IMG/VR virus record: IMGVR_UViG_3300010403_000011
Location: 1-48,444 of that record
Direction: 5' to 3' (one strand)
DNA length: 48,444 nucleotides
Origin: a virus
Shown here: positions 37,377 through 45,123 of the stretch, piece by piece
Numbering within the stretch: position 1 is the stretch's first letter
Layout of the letters: each line of letters opens with the position of its first letter
Program-made: the position numbers and the translations under genes
Notes under the pieces: generated by a model
What the model was told of the DNA's origin: nothing
What the model saw: the letters and a program-made list of their open reading frames with translations, nothing else
The model's database searches: none

Positions 37377-38648
37377 ATGTGTAAATTAGTAGTAGGAATC
37401 AAAAAAGCTGGTAAGAATCAGCAGTTCAATGAGCTTATCTACGCTCAGGAGGTGGGTTTAAAATCCCAGCCCGATGGCATAGGAGCCGTCACCGTTTCTA
37501 AGGACGGAACCGTTGAGGTTTTCAGGGAGTTTAAAGACTACAATGCGGTCTTCGAGAAGGTCTACGAACGCCTGAACGATTCGGTGTTCGTTTCTATCCA
37601 CACACGGATAGGAACCTCAGGAAATAAAGATATAACGAATGTCCATTTCTTTGAGGATAAGAATTACCTGTTCGCTCATAACGGGTTTGTATCTATGTAC
37701 CATCAGGCTCAGTGGAACCTTGGAAGTTCTTCGAGCCACAACCCTCATTCGTGGAATAAAATAGACAGGGATGACTATGATGGCTACGGATACATTAGCA
37801 ACGGTTACGATTATGACCATGGCCACTGGGATGAAGAGAAAAGAGAGTGGGTCAATCCTAAGACCGTTATCATCAACGATATCGAAGAACCGATAGGCGA
37901 AGGGTCAGTTCCTCTCGATGAGAAAAAATTTCTCGCCGAAAAGAACTACATTAACGCCTCCGATGTCTTAGAGAACTGCTATGCCTGTTGTTATTCTCTA
38001 AAGCTTTGTCAGAAGCACTTGGATGTCACCCTGTACTTAAAGGATGACACTCAGGACTTCTTTAGGGCGGTTCTCATTGAGAAGGAGAAGATAATGGCTA
38101 CCAAAGACAAAGAGAAGATATCCAAGATGACTCCTACCTCGATGATTAAGGTGGCGGAATACCTCGTAGCCCTGAGGGAAAAGGAGGGACGGGGACAACC
38201 CCTACTCTTAGAAGGTGTTAAAAAGCTCTCTAAGAAAGAGCGGAAAGCTCAGAAACGAAAGTGGGCGGAGGAAAACACTTCGCCGTTCTGCGATTCATTC
38301 CAGTTTCTTAAGAACATTAAGAAGCCTGTAACCAAAGAGATAATCGAGAGCGAAGTCGAGAGAACCAAGTTCTCTGGCATGGGAATCATCATCAATAAGG
38401 TGACGTTAGAAGCCTCCTTGATGTGCTTTAAGCCCTGTAAAGGCGTGACGGATGGAACCAGCTTCGGCATGTTCTTCTCGTATGACCCAGAGATGGAGTT
38501 CGATGAGGAACGGGATATTGAAACTGAGGTCTGCGGTGTTCCGATGATAGGAGAGGTAAAAGATGAGTTCAAAATCAACCTCCCTGTCTTTGATGTAGTG
38601 GAGGGTGTGCACGAATTAAAAAGGTCGAAAATAAGCAACGACACATAA
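37377..38648 (+). CDS. Class II glutamine amidotransferase (Ntn-type)
   Basis: 423 residues. Met is followed by Cys2, the N-terminal nucleophile of class II amidotransferases. Family blocks: His75-Thr-Arg77 in SIHTRIGTSG, NVHFF, and FAHNG with Asn102-Gly103 in the oxyanion site. These release ammonia from glutamine and channel it to a partner. The C-terminal 200 residues (LSKKERKAQKRKWAEE... ) are a separate charged domain. The adjacent amidoligase is the natural partner. Confidence 0.85.
   Translation: MCKLVVGIKKAGKNQQFNELIYAQEVGLKSQPDGIGAVTVSKDGTVEVFREFKDYNAVFEKVYERLNDSVFVSIHTRIGTSGNKDITNVHFFEDKNYLFAHNGFVSMYHQAQWNLGSSSSHNPHSWNKIDRDDYDGYGYISNGYDYDHGHWDEEKREWVNPKTVIINDIEEPIGEGSVPLDEKKFLAEKNYINASDVLENCYACCYSLKLCQKHLDVTLYLKDDTQDFFRAVLIEKEKIMATKDKEKISKMTPTSMIKVAEYLVALREKEGRGQPLLLEGVKKLSKKERKAQKRKWAEENTSPFCDSFQFLKNIKKPVTKEIIESEVERTKFSGMGIIINKVTLEASLMCFKPCKGVTDGTSFGMFFSYDPEMEFDEERDIETEVCGVPMIGEVKDEFKINLPVFDVVEGVHELKRSKISNDT
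38621..38636 (+). promoter_or_regulatory. AAGGTCGA element inside the 3' end of the amidotransferase gene
   Basis: AAGGTCGAAAATAAGC; GGTCGA (38623-38628) ends 21 nt before the amidoligase ATG. The motif is kept although it lies within coding sequence. Confidence 0.5.
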
Positions 38649-38649
38649 C

Positions 38650-39717
38650 ATGACTAAACTGTTAAAGTTTGGTTTCGAGATTGAAGGAGAGTTCTCGTAT
38701 GACGCTAGGGACTGGCTGGAGACTGAGGGAGTCATCAAATCAGATGGCTCCGTGAAGCTCTGCCGAGAGTCCGAGTATGTTGGAGACTGGCACAAGAATC
38801 ATAGAGGTGCGGACCTTGAGCCAGCCGAATACAACAGCCCCGTCTACACTATCTCCAGTCTTGAAAATGCGAAGGCGTTCTTTGAAGCTCTGCAAAAGAC
38901 TTCAGACAACGGCGGATATCACTGGAACAAGTCTTCTGGGTTCCATATCCACACCTCGTACAGTCCTAAGAAACCGCCTGAGATTATGAGCGAAGAGTTC
39001 GTAACCCTGTTCCTTACCAAGCTTAAGGAGAAATTCCCTACGGAATACGCTCTGCGAGAGGGGAATCGGTTCTGCGAGCCTCATATGACCGAGGATGAAA
39101 TCTATCAGAACAACGGCAACAGATACCACGCCGTTAACATCATGCCTGCTTTAGATAGGCACGGAACTATAGAGTTCCGAATCTTCCCTACGGCTGAACC
39201 CATGAAGATGTTTGAGTTCCTTGAGTTCACTCTTTCACTTATCTTAGAGTGGATTAAAGACCCTAAGTTAGATAAGGACTTCGAGACTAAGCTGCCGAAG
39301 TATCTCCGTCCTGAATACAAAACCTTTGAAGGGAAGGTGTTAAAGAAAGAGCCGACCATTCAAATCATCGAAAGAATTAAGGTGATACGGAGGGACGGAA
39401 AGTCAGAGTGGAAAGAACAGCTCGTGGAGTTCCCTATCTCAGATGTGGATATAGATAAAGCTCCCGAAGGGATATTCAGGGATAGCTTTAAAGTAGGACG
39501 AGGGATTAGGAACAACGACCCCTTCCGATTTCCTATACCGTTTTTCTCCTATAATCCAGGGAAGGAACGGGGGACGTTTGAGAAAACCGATAGCTTCACG
39601 GGTATAGGAGTGTCAGGGGAGTGGATTGGAATATTCCAGCGAGAAGAAATAGAGCACCGATTAAAGGTCGAAGCAGGAGATGAAATCTACGCTCCTGAGA
39701 ATCCGTTCAACCTGTAG
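38650..39717 (+). CDS. Amidoligase (COOH-NH2 ligase, glutamine-synthetase-like fold)
   Basis: 355 residues. Glu10 and Glu12 in FGFEIEGEF, Glu60 in AEYNSPV, His99 and His101 in GFHIHTSYS, and RYHAVNIMP... HGTIEFRIF match the Amidoligase_2 family, which joins carboxylates to amines with ATP. Comparative work on this family has noted links with class II amidotransferases and ATP-grasp ligases. It starts two bases after the amidotransferase stop. Residues 235-355 are a variable C-terminal domain. Substrate unknown. Confidence 0.85.
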   Translation: MTKLLKFGFEIEGEFSYDARDWLETEGVIKSDGSVKLCRESEYVGDWHKNHRGADLEPAEYNSPVYTISSLENAKAFFEALQKTSDNGGYHWNKSSGFHIHTSYSPKKPPEIMSEEFVTLFLTKLKEKFPTEYALREGNRFCEPHMTEDEIYQNNGNRYHAVNIMPALDRHGTIEFRIFPTAEPMKMFEFLEFTLSLILEWIKDPKLDKDFETKLPKYLRPEYKTFEGKVLKKEPTIQIIERIKVIRRDGKSEWKEQLVEFPISDVDIDKAPEGIFRDSFKVGRGIRNNDPFRFPIPFFSYNPGKERGTFEKTDSFTGIGVSGEWIGIFQREEIEHRLKVEAGDEIYAPENPFNL

Positions 39718-39718
39718 T

Positions 39719-40135
39719 ATGTACTACTCAAGAAAAGAATTTGTAGAAAAACTTGCAGGTGCTTTGTCCAGTCAACCAAAGACCGCTCTTAAGAGCCTGG
39801 ATAATCTCGTGAACGAAACTACGGCGAAACAATTAGTGCAGGAAGCTGCTGCTTTGCTGACGATTTTCCAGAAGAACCGAAATATTGTTTTAGATTCTCC
39901 TATTCCGAAAAAAGAATTCAGTCTTAGAGATAGAGTGGTGTTAGCGTCAGACCGCTACACGGATGATAAAACAAATCCTTGGTGGGGAGGTCGTTACGGT
40001 TTCATTATGGGCACTATAATTGAAAGTAATTCAGGAGACTATAGAGTTAGATGGGACAACGGAAAAACTAATGGATACGACATAGGAGACCTGCGGACTC
40101 TAAAAGTTCTCGATAAGAAAGCCAAAAAGCCATGA
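39719..40135 (+). CDS. Protein with C-terminal MIB/HERC2-like SH3 domain
   Basis: 138 residues from the ATG at 39719, one base after the amidoligase stop; an in-frame ATG at 39680 lies inside that gene. Residues 1-60 are helical; 68-130 (LRDRVVLASDRYTDDKTNPWWGGRYGFIMGTI... YRVRWDNGKTNGYDIGDL) match the MIB/HERC2 barrel pattern of W-G-G and VRWDNG. Such barrels bind peptides or proteins, so it may present a substrate to the ligase. Confidence 0.6.
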   Translation: MYYSRKEFVEKLAGALSSQPKTALKSLDNLVNETTAKQLVQEAAALLTIFQKNRNIVLDSPIPKKEFSLRDRVVLASDRYTDDKTNPWWGGRYGFIMGTIIESNSGDYRVRWDNGKTNGYDIGDLRTLKVLDKKAKKP

Positions 40136-40446
40136 TGACATACTACACAGTGACATGGTGGAAGAGAGAGGCCATGTATATATACATGAGCTACGAACCC
40201 CTCGTCAGGGATGAGGCTGCTTCCAAGATATTTCTAGCGTGTAAGAAATACTGCACGCCGAAGGTCTACGATGAAATCTTCACTGAACTCTCCGAGATGT
40301 TCAAGAAGTATAAGACTGTTAAATACTCTGATTGGAGGAAGGAGATGAAGGATAAGGAGTCGCAACAGGACCTTAAAGCAAAACTAAATAGGTCGATAAA
40401 CTTACCAGAAAATTTCTGGGATGATAACACAGCAGGAACACAATGA
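40132..40446 (+). CDS. Hypothetical protein in the amidoligase operon
   Basis: 104 residues. YYTVTWWKREAMYIYMSYEP followed by helices (VYDEIFTELSEMFKKYKTVKYSDWRKEM). Its ATG overlaps the preceding stop. No family recognised. Confidence 0.55.
   Translation: MMTYYTVTWWKREAMYIYMSYEPLVRDEAASKIFLACKKYCTPKVYDEIFTELSEMFKKYKTVKYSDWRKEMKDKESQQDLKAKLNRSINLPENFWDDNTAGTQ
40389..40404 (+). promoter_or_regulatory. AGGTCGA element before the zinc-ribbon gene
   Basis: TAGGTCGATAAACTTA; GGTCGA (40391-40396) ends 24 nt before the ATG at 40421, within the previous gene. Confidence 0.45.
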
Positions 40447-41131
40447 TATGCCAAGCAGCACACCGAATAATCTAGGTGCTCAAGATAATCGAAGGTTTCA
40501 AGTAACCTGTTGGCACTGTAATACAAGAAATGACTTCTACACGGTTCAAATCCGTTGTCCAAGCTGTGGTGACTGTGTCCTTTATAGTGATGGAAGTCAA
40601 CAGAGAGACATTCAACATATAGAGCCTGTTACCAGCACTAGTTCAACGGATACACTAGGTTCTGGTGGTCATTTCCAATGGCAAGCTAGTCAGGAGCAAT
40701 GGACAATCGCTCCGCCAATTCCAACCTATCAACCCTATCAAGGACTTGCGGGAGGCTCAGGAAGTGTTGCTCCTTCTCATACTATATTGAGAGTTGATTG
40801 TCTTAACTGTTCGCATAATCAGATATATCTTGAAGGTCAATCAAGTCAGACGTGTCGACAATGTGGTTTAGCTTGGACTCCGCTTTCACAAGACTTAAGA
40901 CGTGAAGACGGCTCCTTTATCTATCCACAAAACATACGTATTGATAGAGCTCCCACAGGACAGCAGGTGGTGGATAAGAAGGACATCGCACGGGTCTTAC
41001 ATGAGGTCTTCGACTTCTACTTCCAGTCGAATAGGACGAAGGACTTAGAGGATGAAGTAATTAAAAAGCTGGAGCAGTTCAGCGAGGTCGAGAAGTTTAT
41101 AGAAAGTTATTTCGAGATACCAAAGGAATGA
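40421..41131 (+). CDS. Double zinc-ribbon protein
   Basis: 236 residues. Two ribbons: CWHC...CPSC at about 30-50 and CLNC...CRQC at about 127-148, with a Gln/Pro/Ser linker between. The C-terminal 60 residues are helical (DIARVLHEVFDFYFQSN... IKKLEQFSEVEKF). The start at 40421 overlaps the previous gene and is favoured by the GGTCGA element 24 nt upstream; a shorter start at 40448 is possible. May bind nucleic acid or bridge proteins. Confidence 0.6.
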   Translation: MITQQEHNDMPSSTPNNLGAQDNRRFQVTCWHCNTRNDFYTVQIRCPSCGDCVLYSDGSQQRDIQHIEPVTSTSSTDTLGSGGHFQWQASQEQWTIAPPIPTYQPYQGLAGGSGSVAPSHTILRVDCLNCSHNQIYLEGQSSQTCRQCGLAWTPLSQDLRREDGSFIYPQNIRIDRAPTGQQVVDKKDIARVLHEVFDFYFQSNRTKDLEDEVIKKLEQFSEVEKFIESYFEIPKE

Positions 41132-41553
41132 AAATTCTCTTCTTAGACATCGACGGCGTGGTGAACTGCGAATTTACACACACGAATAACCCTGACTCCT
41201 ACTTCCCCATAGACCCGATGATGGCTTTCCTTGTGGGTCGAATCGTCATAGCTACTGAGTGCGAGGTCGTGCTCAGTTCTTCGTGGCGATACAACGAAGA
41301 GAGTAAGGAAGTGGTCAGGAAGAAAGTATATCCGTTCATAGACATCACACCAATGTTATTGGGTGGAGCCTCACGAGGCACAGAGATTAAAGTCTGGCTG
41401 GACGCTCACCCTGAGGTCACGAAGTATGCCATTCTAGATGACAACCGAGATTTTAGGCTAGAACAAATGCCGAACTTTTTTCACTGTCCCTGGGACACTG
41501 GTCTGACTGAAGAGATAGCTAATAAAGTAATCGAACACCTCAATGCCTCTTAA
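41128..41553 (+). CDS. HAD-superfamily phosphatase
   Basis: 141 residues. Asp7-x-Asp9 in FLDIDGVVN (nucleophile and acid), LSSSWR (motif II), and YAILDDNRDF (acidic motif) with RGTEIKVWL between them resemble the HAD group tied to nucleic-acid end repair and nucleotide phosphatases. Starts in an ATGA overlap with the zinc-ribbon gene. May remove 5'/3' phosphates or act on phage metabolites. Confidence 0.8.
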   Translation: MKILFLDIDGVVNCEFTHTNNPDSYFPIDPMMAFLVGRIVIATECEVVLSSSWRYNEESKEVVRKKVYPFIDITPMLLGGASRGTEIKVWLDAHPEVTKYAILDDNRDFRLEQMPNFFHCPWDTGLTEEIANKVIEHLNAS

Positions 41554-41752
41554 CATAGATGCCTACCTGGATTTGCTGAGCAAATACGATGGCGACTGGT
41601 CGCAAGCAACAGAAGACGAAAGGAGAAAGGCGTCACAATTAAATGGTCGACACGCCCTTCTCGCTTATCGATTAGCAATTAAGTACTGGAATAAATTACC
41701 GCATGAAAAAAATAACCGCCGTCCTCTCGAAGGGGGACAAGGACACGAATAA
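41543..41752 (+). CDS. 69-residue hypothetical protein
   Basis: INIDAYLDLLSKYD-like start and helical body (DERRKASQLNGRHALLAYRLAIKYW). Overlaps the HAD gene by 11 nt. An exact 13-bp palindrome lies within codons 10-14. Function unknown. Confidence 0.5.
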   Translation: MPLNIDAYLDLLSKYDGDWSQATEDERRKASQLNGRHALLAYRLAIKYWNKLPHEKNNRRPLEGGQGHE

Positions 41753-41912
41753 TAATCTCATTCTAATCAGTGACGATTATCCTTTGGGTTCTCGTCTCAT
41801 CCCTTTGGAGGTGGAAGAGTTCGTGGCCATCTACAACCTGATTGTGGAGGGCCTGAAGAACCAGCTTCCTGTCATTGAAATCAATGACGATACGCAAACT
41901 CCCGTATCTTAG
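41703..41912 (+). CDS. 69-residue hypothetical protein, converges with terminase
   Basis: MKKITAVLSKGDKDTNNNLILISDDYPLGSRLIPLEVEEF: a strand-rich start followed by helix. Overlaps the previous gene by 50 nt and its 3' end overlaps the terminase gene on the other strand by 32 nt. No terminator is visible between the convergent units. Confidence 0.5.
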   Translation: MKKITAVLSKGDKDTNNNLILISDDYPLGSRLIPLEVEEFVAIYNLIVEGLKNQLPVIEINDDTQTPVS

Positions 41913-43470
41913 TTCCTCCGAGCTGTATATTTACAGCGAAATTTTCCACGGCACTTCTTAAGTCTGCGAACTCGTCGTGCACCGGCTTGTCCAACCTATC
42001 CGAGTTTGAAGAGTTGTCTCGCTGATTCGGATAGACAGAGTTAAGAAGGGCGTCAAAGACATCCAACGCTCCGTACTTGAGTGAAAAAATAGTTGTCTTG
42101 AGCATAGTTTTAGTTGAAGTCCTACGGATAGGGTGCTGAATCGCCTGGTCATTTACTCGTAAGAAGATTCCTATGGCTGCAAGTTCTGTAGCGATTGAAG
42201 TGTTTGACTTCATCTGTTTCATCTTGTGGGCGGGCTCCCCTGCGTACATGATGGGAGCTTTCCAGGTATTGAACCTTCTGATGAGTTCGAGTTCGGTGGA
42301 AAGATAATCCCTCTTCCGAATGGTCATGTTCTCCTTGGTGAACTTGTTGACAATGATGTACTCATCCTGTTCTAAGAAGGTATAGCCCTGCTTAAGGAAG
42401 GGATAATACCAGGAGAGAGGCTTGTTTCTCTTCTCCATGCCGTCCAGACAGAGAAAATTGGTGCTATTCCTTTGCCAATATACGATAGCCGTCTTATCCT
42501 GGCTCCCGAAGTCTAAAGACACGTATAAGGGGAGATTAGGGGCATAATCAAACTCCTCCGTTTTACAGGAAGATACCTCTGGATAATAAGAACGGGTGGG
42601 GTCTGACACATAAGAAATTTCGAGTTCACCCACTACAGAAAGGGCGTCGGAATCTCTACGCTTGAGTTCGTTTTGAAACCACTCCTCGTCTTTGAATGGA
42701 TTCATCTTCCAGTCCAAGGTTAATAGCCAGTTGTTTCGCTCCATGCTTTCTCTCAACTGTCGGGCGAAGGAGGAGGGCTTGGCTGTTGATACAGCGATAC
42801 GACAAGGTGAAGAGTCCACGCAGGCTCTCCAAGATTCACGGGCGAATTTCCAAAAGAATAGTTCATCTAAAAAGATAAAGGAGGCACGGGAACCACGGGC
42901 GAACTCAGTGTTGGCGGATTCCCCGTCCACATAGGCCTGCTTCTCAGGGTTGATAAGCTTCATGTGAATGTCGTGCTCGCTCTTCCTAAAGTTCTGCGGT
43001 CTCATCCACTGAGGAAGGGAGTAGAGCATGTAGCGGAGCCTGCCAAAGAGGGACTGCGGACTTTTATCATCCACTTCTTCCTCCTTTCTGGACCCGACAA
43101 GTCCGTACCACTTATCTTTGAACCTCCACTTCCAAAGAATGTACCAGAGCACCGTCCAGGTCATCATCATGTCTCTAGTCTTCTCGATGAGTAAGTCGTG
43201 GGCATTGTTCTCTGCATCCAGGATTCTGGTTATCGCTTCCCTCTGGTGGGGGAAAAGGAAGAGAGGAATGTCAGGGCTCTCAGAGAGTCGGGGTTCGTAG
43301 ACGACCCCGAAGAGGTCAACGAATACGAAAAAATCCTCGGAGCAATCGACGAGGATATTCATTCTCTCTATGGGGTTGGTCTCCGCCTGCTGTAATCTAA
43401 GCAGCCTGTGGTTTAGCTTCTGCTCGAAGGTAGGAGAAGAAAGATAAGACCTGAGTAACTTAATGTTCAT
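41881..43470 (-). CDS. terL: Terminase large subunit
   Basis: 529 residues. A degenerate Walker A/arginine segment at 96-105 (EKTRDMMMTW, in place of the usual K-S/T-R-Q-M-G-x-S/T-W), Walker B at 198-203 (FIFLDE) with catalytic Glu203, a coupling segment (AVSTAKP) and nuclease Asp320 in YVSLDFGSQDKTA. The C-terminal FDALLNSVYP fits the last nuclease acidic residue. It powers DNA packaging and cuts concatemers. It lies far from the portal gene. Confidence 0.9.
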   Translation of the reverse strand: MNIKLLRSYLSSPTFEQKLNHRLLRLQQAETNPIERMNILVDCSEDFFVFVDLFGVVYEPRLSESPDIPLFLFPHQREAITRILDAENNAHDLLIEKTRDMMMTWTVLWYILWKWRFKDKWYGLVGSRKEEEVDDKSPQSLFGRLRYMLYSLPQWMRPQNFRKSEHDIHMKLINPEKQAYVDGESANTEFARGSRASFIFLDELFFWKFARESWRACVDSSPCRIAVSTAKPSSFARQLRESMERNNWLLTLDWKMNPFKDEEWFQNELKRRDSDALSVVGELEISYVSDPTRSYYPEVSSCKTEEFDYAPNLPLYVSLDFGSQDKTAIVYWQRNSTNFLCLDGMEKRNKPLSWYYPFLKQGYTFLEQDEYIIVNKFTKENMTIRKRDYLSTELELIRRFNTWKAPIMYAGEPAHKMKQMKSNTSIATELAAIGIFLRVNDQAIQHPIRRTSTKTMLKTTIFSLKYGALDVFDALLNSVYPNQRDNSSNSDRLDKPVHDEFADLRSAVENFAVNIQLGGTKIREFAYRH

Positions 43471-43682
43471 GGGTCTTTTTCTATATCAGGTTCAGGGAGC
43501 TCAGGCATTTCATACTCCATCCAGTGGACTGGTTTGAAGGACATCCCATGGACACCGTAAAAGACGGAAGCTGCTTTTATATTCTCATCGAAGTTACGGA
43601 GGTCCTCGCCTGTGATGACAAAGTTCCTTCCGTCCTTAAACATATAGACAATCGAATCGACTTCTCCTTTAGGTAGTTCCAT
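43467..43682 (-). CDS. Small hypothetical protein before terminase
   Basis: 71 residues from the ATG at 43682, which follows the preceding stop as TAATATG; an upstream TTG at 43691 is also in frame. SIVYMFKDGRNFVITGEDLRNFDENIKA and a Pro/Glu tail (ELPEPDIEKDP). Its stop overlaps the terminase start. Confidence 0.55.
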   Translation of the reverse strand: MELPKGEVDSIVYMFKDGRNFVITGEDLRNFDENIKAASVFYGVHGMSFKPVHWMEYEMPELPEPDIEKDP

Positions 43683-43683
43683 A

Positions 43684-43854
43684 TTATTCAAACCAATAAT
43701 TAATTTCTCCGATTCGTTCTGCCTTGAAACACCGTCTCTTAATACCAGGGGAGTCAGTGTAGAGAGTCACCCAGTCAGAGTTGATGGTGGGGAAGTCCAC
43801 GCACTTATACTTCTCAGACTTATCATCCTTGAATTTCACTTCAACTATTATCAT
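43684..43854 (-). CDS. 56-residue hypothetical protein
   Basis: Beta-rich: IIVEVKFKDDKSEKYKCVDF... RRCFKAERIGEINYWFE. It resembles small phage proteins with a single beta sheet. ATG is preceded by AAAACAAACAC. Overlaps the gene before it by 14 nt. Confidence 0.5.
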   Translation of the reverse strand: MIIVEVKFKDDKSEKYKCVDFPTINSDWVTLYTDSPGIKRRCFKAERIGEINYWFE

Positions 43855-44347
43855 GTGTTTGTTTTATCCACGTCGAGCAGGTGACGCAATGTATAAAATG
43901 TTCTGCTCCCTCATGCGTGCAGGTTGTTTCGTTCACTCCCTTTCTTTCCATCTCTAAGGCCTTGAGGTTCATGGTCTTTACCTTGGCGATGATATCAGGG
44001 AGAGTCGTTGAATTGGCTTGGTCCTTTAAGAAATAAAGCTTTCGGGGGGAGAGGGGGAGGATTTGTTCTTCGGTCATGCCGAGTTCTAAAACATACTTCT
44101 GGTAGACCTTCACGAGTTCGGTGGCCCAGGAGTGGGAGATATCAAGACCTCCCGATTCCTTGGGGGCTTCCATGTAATCCTTGAAGGTATCGAAGCCCAG
44201 GTTTGTTTGGTCATGGTTAATCCACATCTCGTAAATCATCTTCATCTCCATCCATCTGGCTCGGTCCTTTAATCCAAGGAAAGTTTCCCTCCTGGCGTGG
44301 GCTTGGTCCGCTGGGGTGTAGGCGTTGACTCTAATTATTTCAGGCAT
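43841..44347 (-). CDS. Possible terminase small subunit or DNA-binding protein
   Basis: 168 residues. Helical core with TFKDYMEAPKESGGLDISHSWATELVKVYQKYV, reminiscent of a DNA-binding HTH, and a C-terminal metal site C-x-H ... H-C-x2-C (TCTHEGAEHFIHCVTC). Small terminases commonly lie just upstream of terL, hence the suggestion. Not firmly recognised. Confidence 0.45.
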   Translation of the reverse strand: MPEIIRVNAYTPADQAHARRETFLGLKDRARWMEMKMIYEMWINHDQTNLGFDTFKDYMEAPKESGGLDISHSWATELVKVYQKYVLELGMTEEQILPLSPRKLYFLKDQANSTTLPDIIAKVKTMNLKALEMERKGVNETTCTHEGAEHFIHCVTCSTWIKQTHDNS

Positions 44348-44762
44348 CTGTTAGGTTTTTGTTTATTAAAAGGGTTTCGACCTCCTTCTTTAACTGTTCT
44401 TCTAGTTTAAGTAAATCTCGAACGGCGAATTTCCTCATCTTCTTTCTCTCTATTTCAAACCATTCCAGTATCTCCGCTCCTTCGTCTCGTACCAGATGAG
44501 CGACATAGGATGAATAGTTTCCTCTTCGCCACACGTTGCAGTTCATGCACTGTACCTTGGCGTTCTTCTCGTGATAGCGGAGAGAGTTGTACTGACGAGA
44601 AACATAATGTCCACACTGTGCCTGGCCATTCTTCCAAAACATCCTCGCACCGCAGGTATAACAGACTACAAACCCAGCCCCATCAGCGTACAGAAGTCTT
44701 ATCTTCTTGCTGAACCAGTTGTCGCAACGCTTCTTGAGGCTGGAAATTGTAGGCAGACCCAT
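44340..44762 (-). CDS. ninG: NinG-family recombination protein
   Basis: 140 residues. CYTCGARM, QCGHYVSRQYNSLRYHEKNAKVQCMNCN and RRGNYSSYVAHL follow the NinG (Rap) pattern: a Cys4 zinc site with an HNH-like GH and R-x-x-x-R-x-x-x-N block. The family resolves recombination junctions. It is placed with the exonuclease-like gene, forming a recombination module. Confidence 0.85.
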   Translation of the reverse strand: MGLPTISSLKKRCDNWFSKKIRLLYADGAGFVVCYTCGARMFWKNGQAQCGHYVSRQYNSLRYHEKNAKVQCMNCNVWRRGNYSSYVAHLVRDEGAEILEWFEIERKKMRKFAVRDLLKLEEQLKKEVETLLINKNLTDA

Positions 44763-44765
44763 TCT

Positions 44766-45122
44766 CTATTCGATAATTACATTCCCTTCGTTATCCGTAT
44801 TCGGGGCTGACAAGACTATGGAATCAACCTGATTCCCTGTCTTCGGATTGCGTGCCTTCACGATGTTGCAGGCCACCTCCTTATCAATCCAGTCATTAGT
44901 CTCAGGACCATAGAGACGCTTCATCAGCTCTCCATTGGTTTTGTTGAGGCCGAACTTCTTCGTGAATCCGTTCTTTATTATCTGGACCTTGAAGATTATC
45001 TGCTGGTCCTTTGTGCCTTCGTTGACCAGAGTACCCCCATCGAGAAACTTTATGTGGTCGTTCTGTAGGACATGTTGACCGGCCTTCAACCAGTCAGAGT
45101 CCCAGACCTTATTAGTATTCAA
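44766..45122 (-). CDS. OB-fold-like protein of the recombination module
   Basis: 118 residues, TTG start one base after the preceding stop (TAA-C-TTG). Pattern of strands with WLKAGQHVLQNDHIKFLDGG, IFKVQIIKNGFTKKFGLNKTNGELMKRLYG and WIDKEVACNIVKARN is common to small phage proteins that may bind single-stranded DNA. Function inferred from neighbours. Confidence 0.5.
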   Translation of the reverse strand: MNTNKVWDSDWLKAGQHVLQNDHIKFLDGGTLVNEGTKDQQIIFKVQIIKNGFTKKFGLNKTNGELMKRLYGPETNDWIDKEVACNIVKARNPKTGNQVDSIVLSAPNTDNEGNVIIE

Positions 45123-45123
45123 G

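Noticed and set aside
40132-40446. Gene at 40266-40562 on the minus strand
   Set aside because: It opposes two well-supported plus-strand genes and lacks any recognisable feature.
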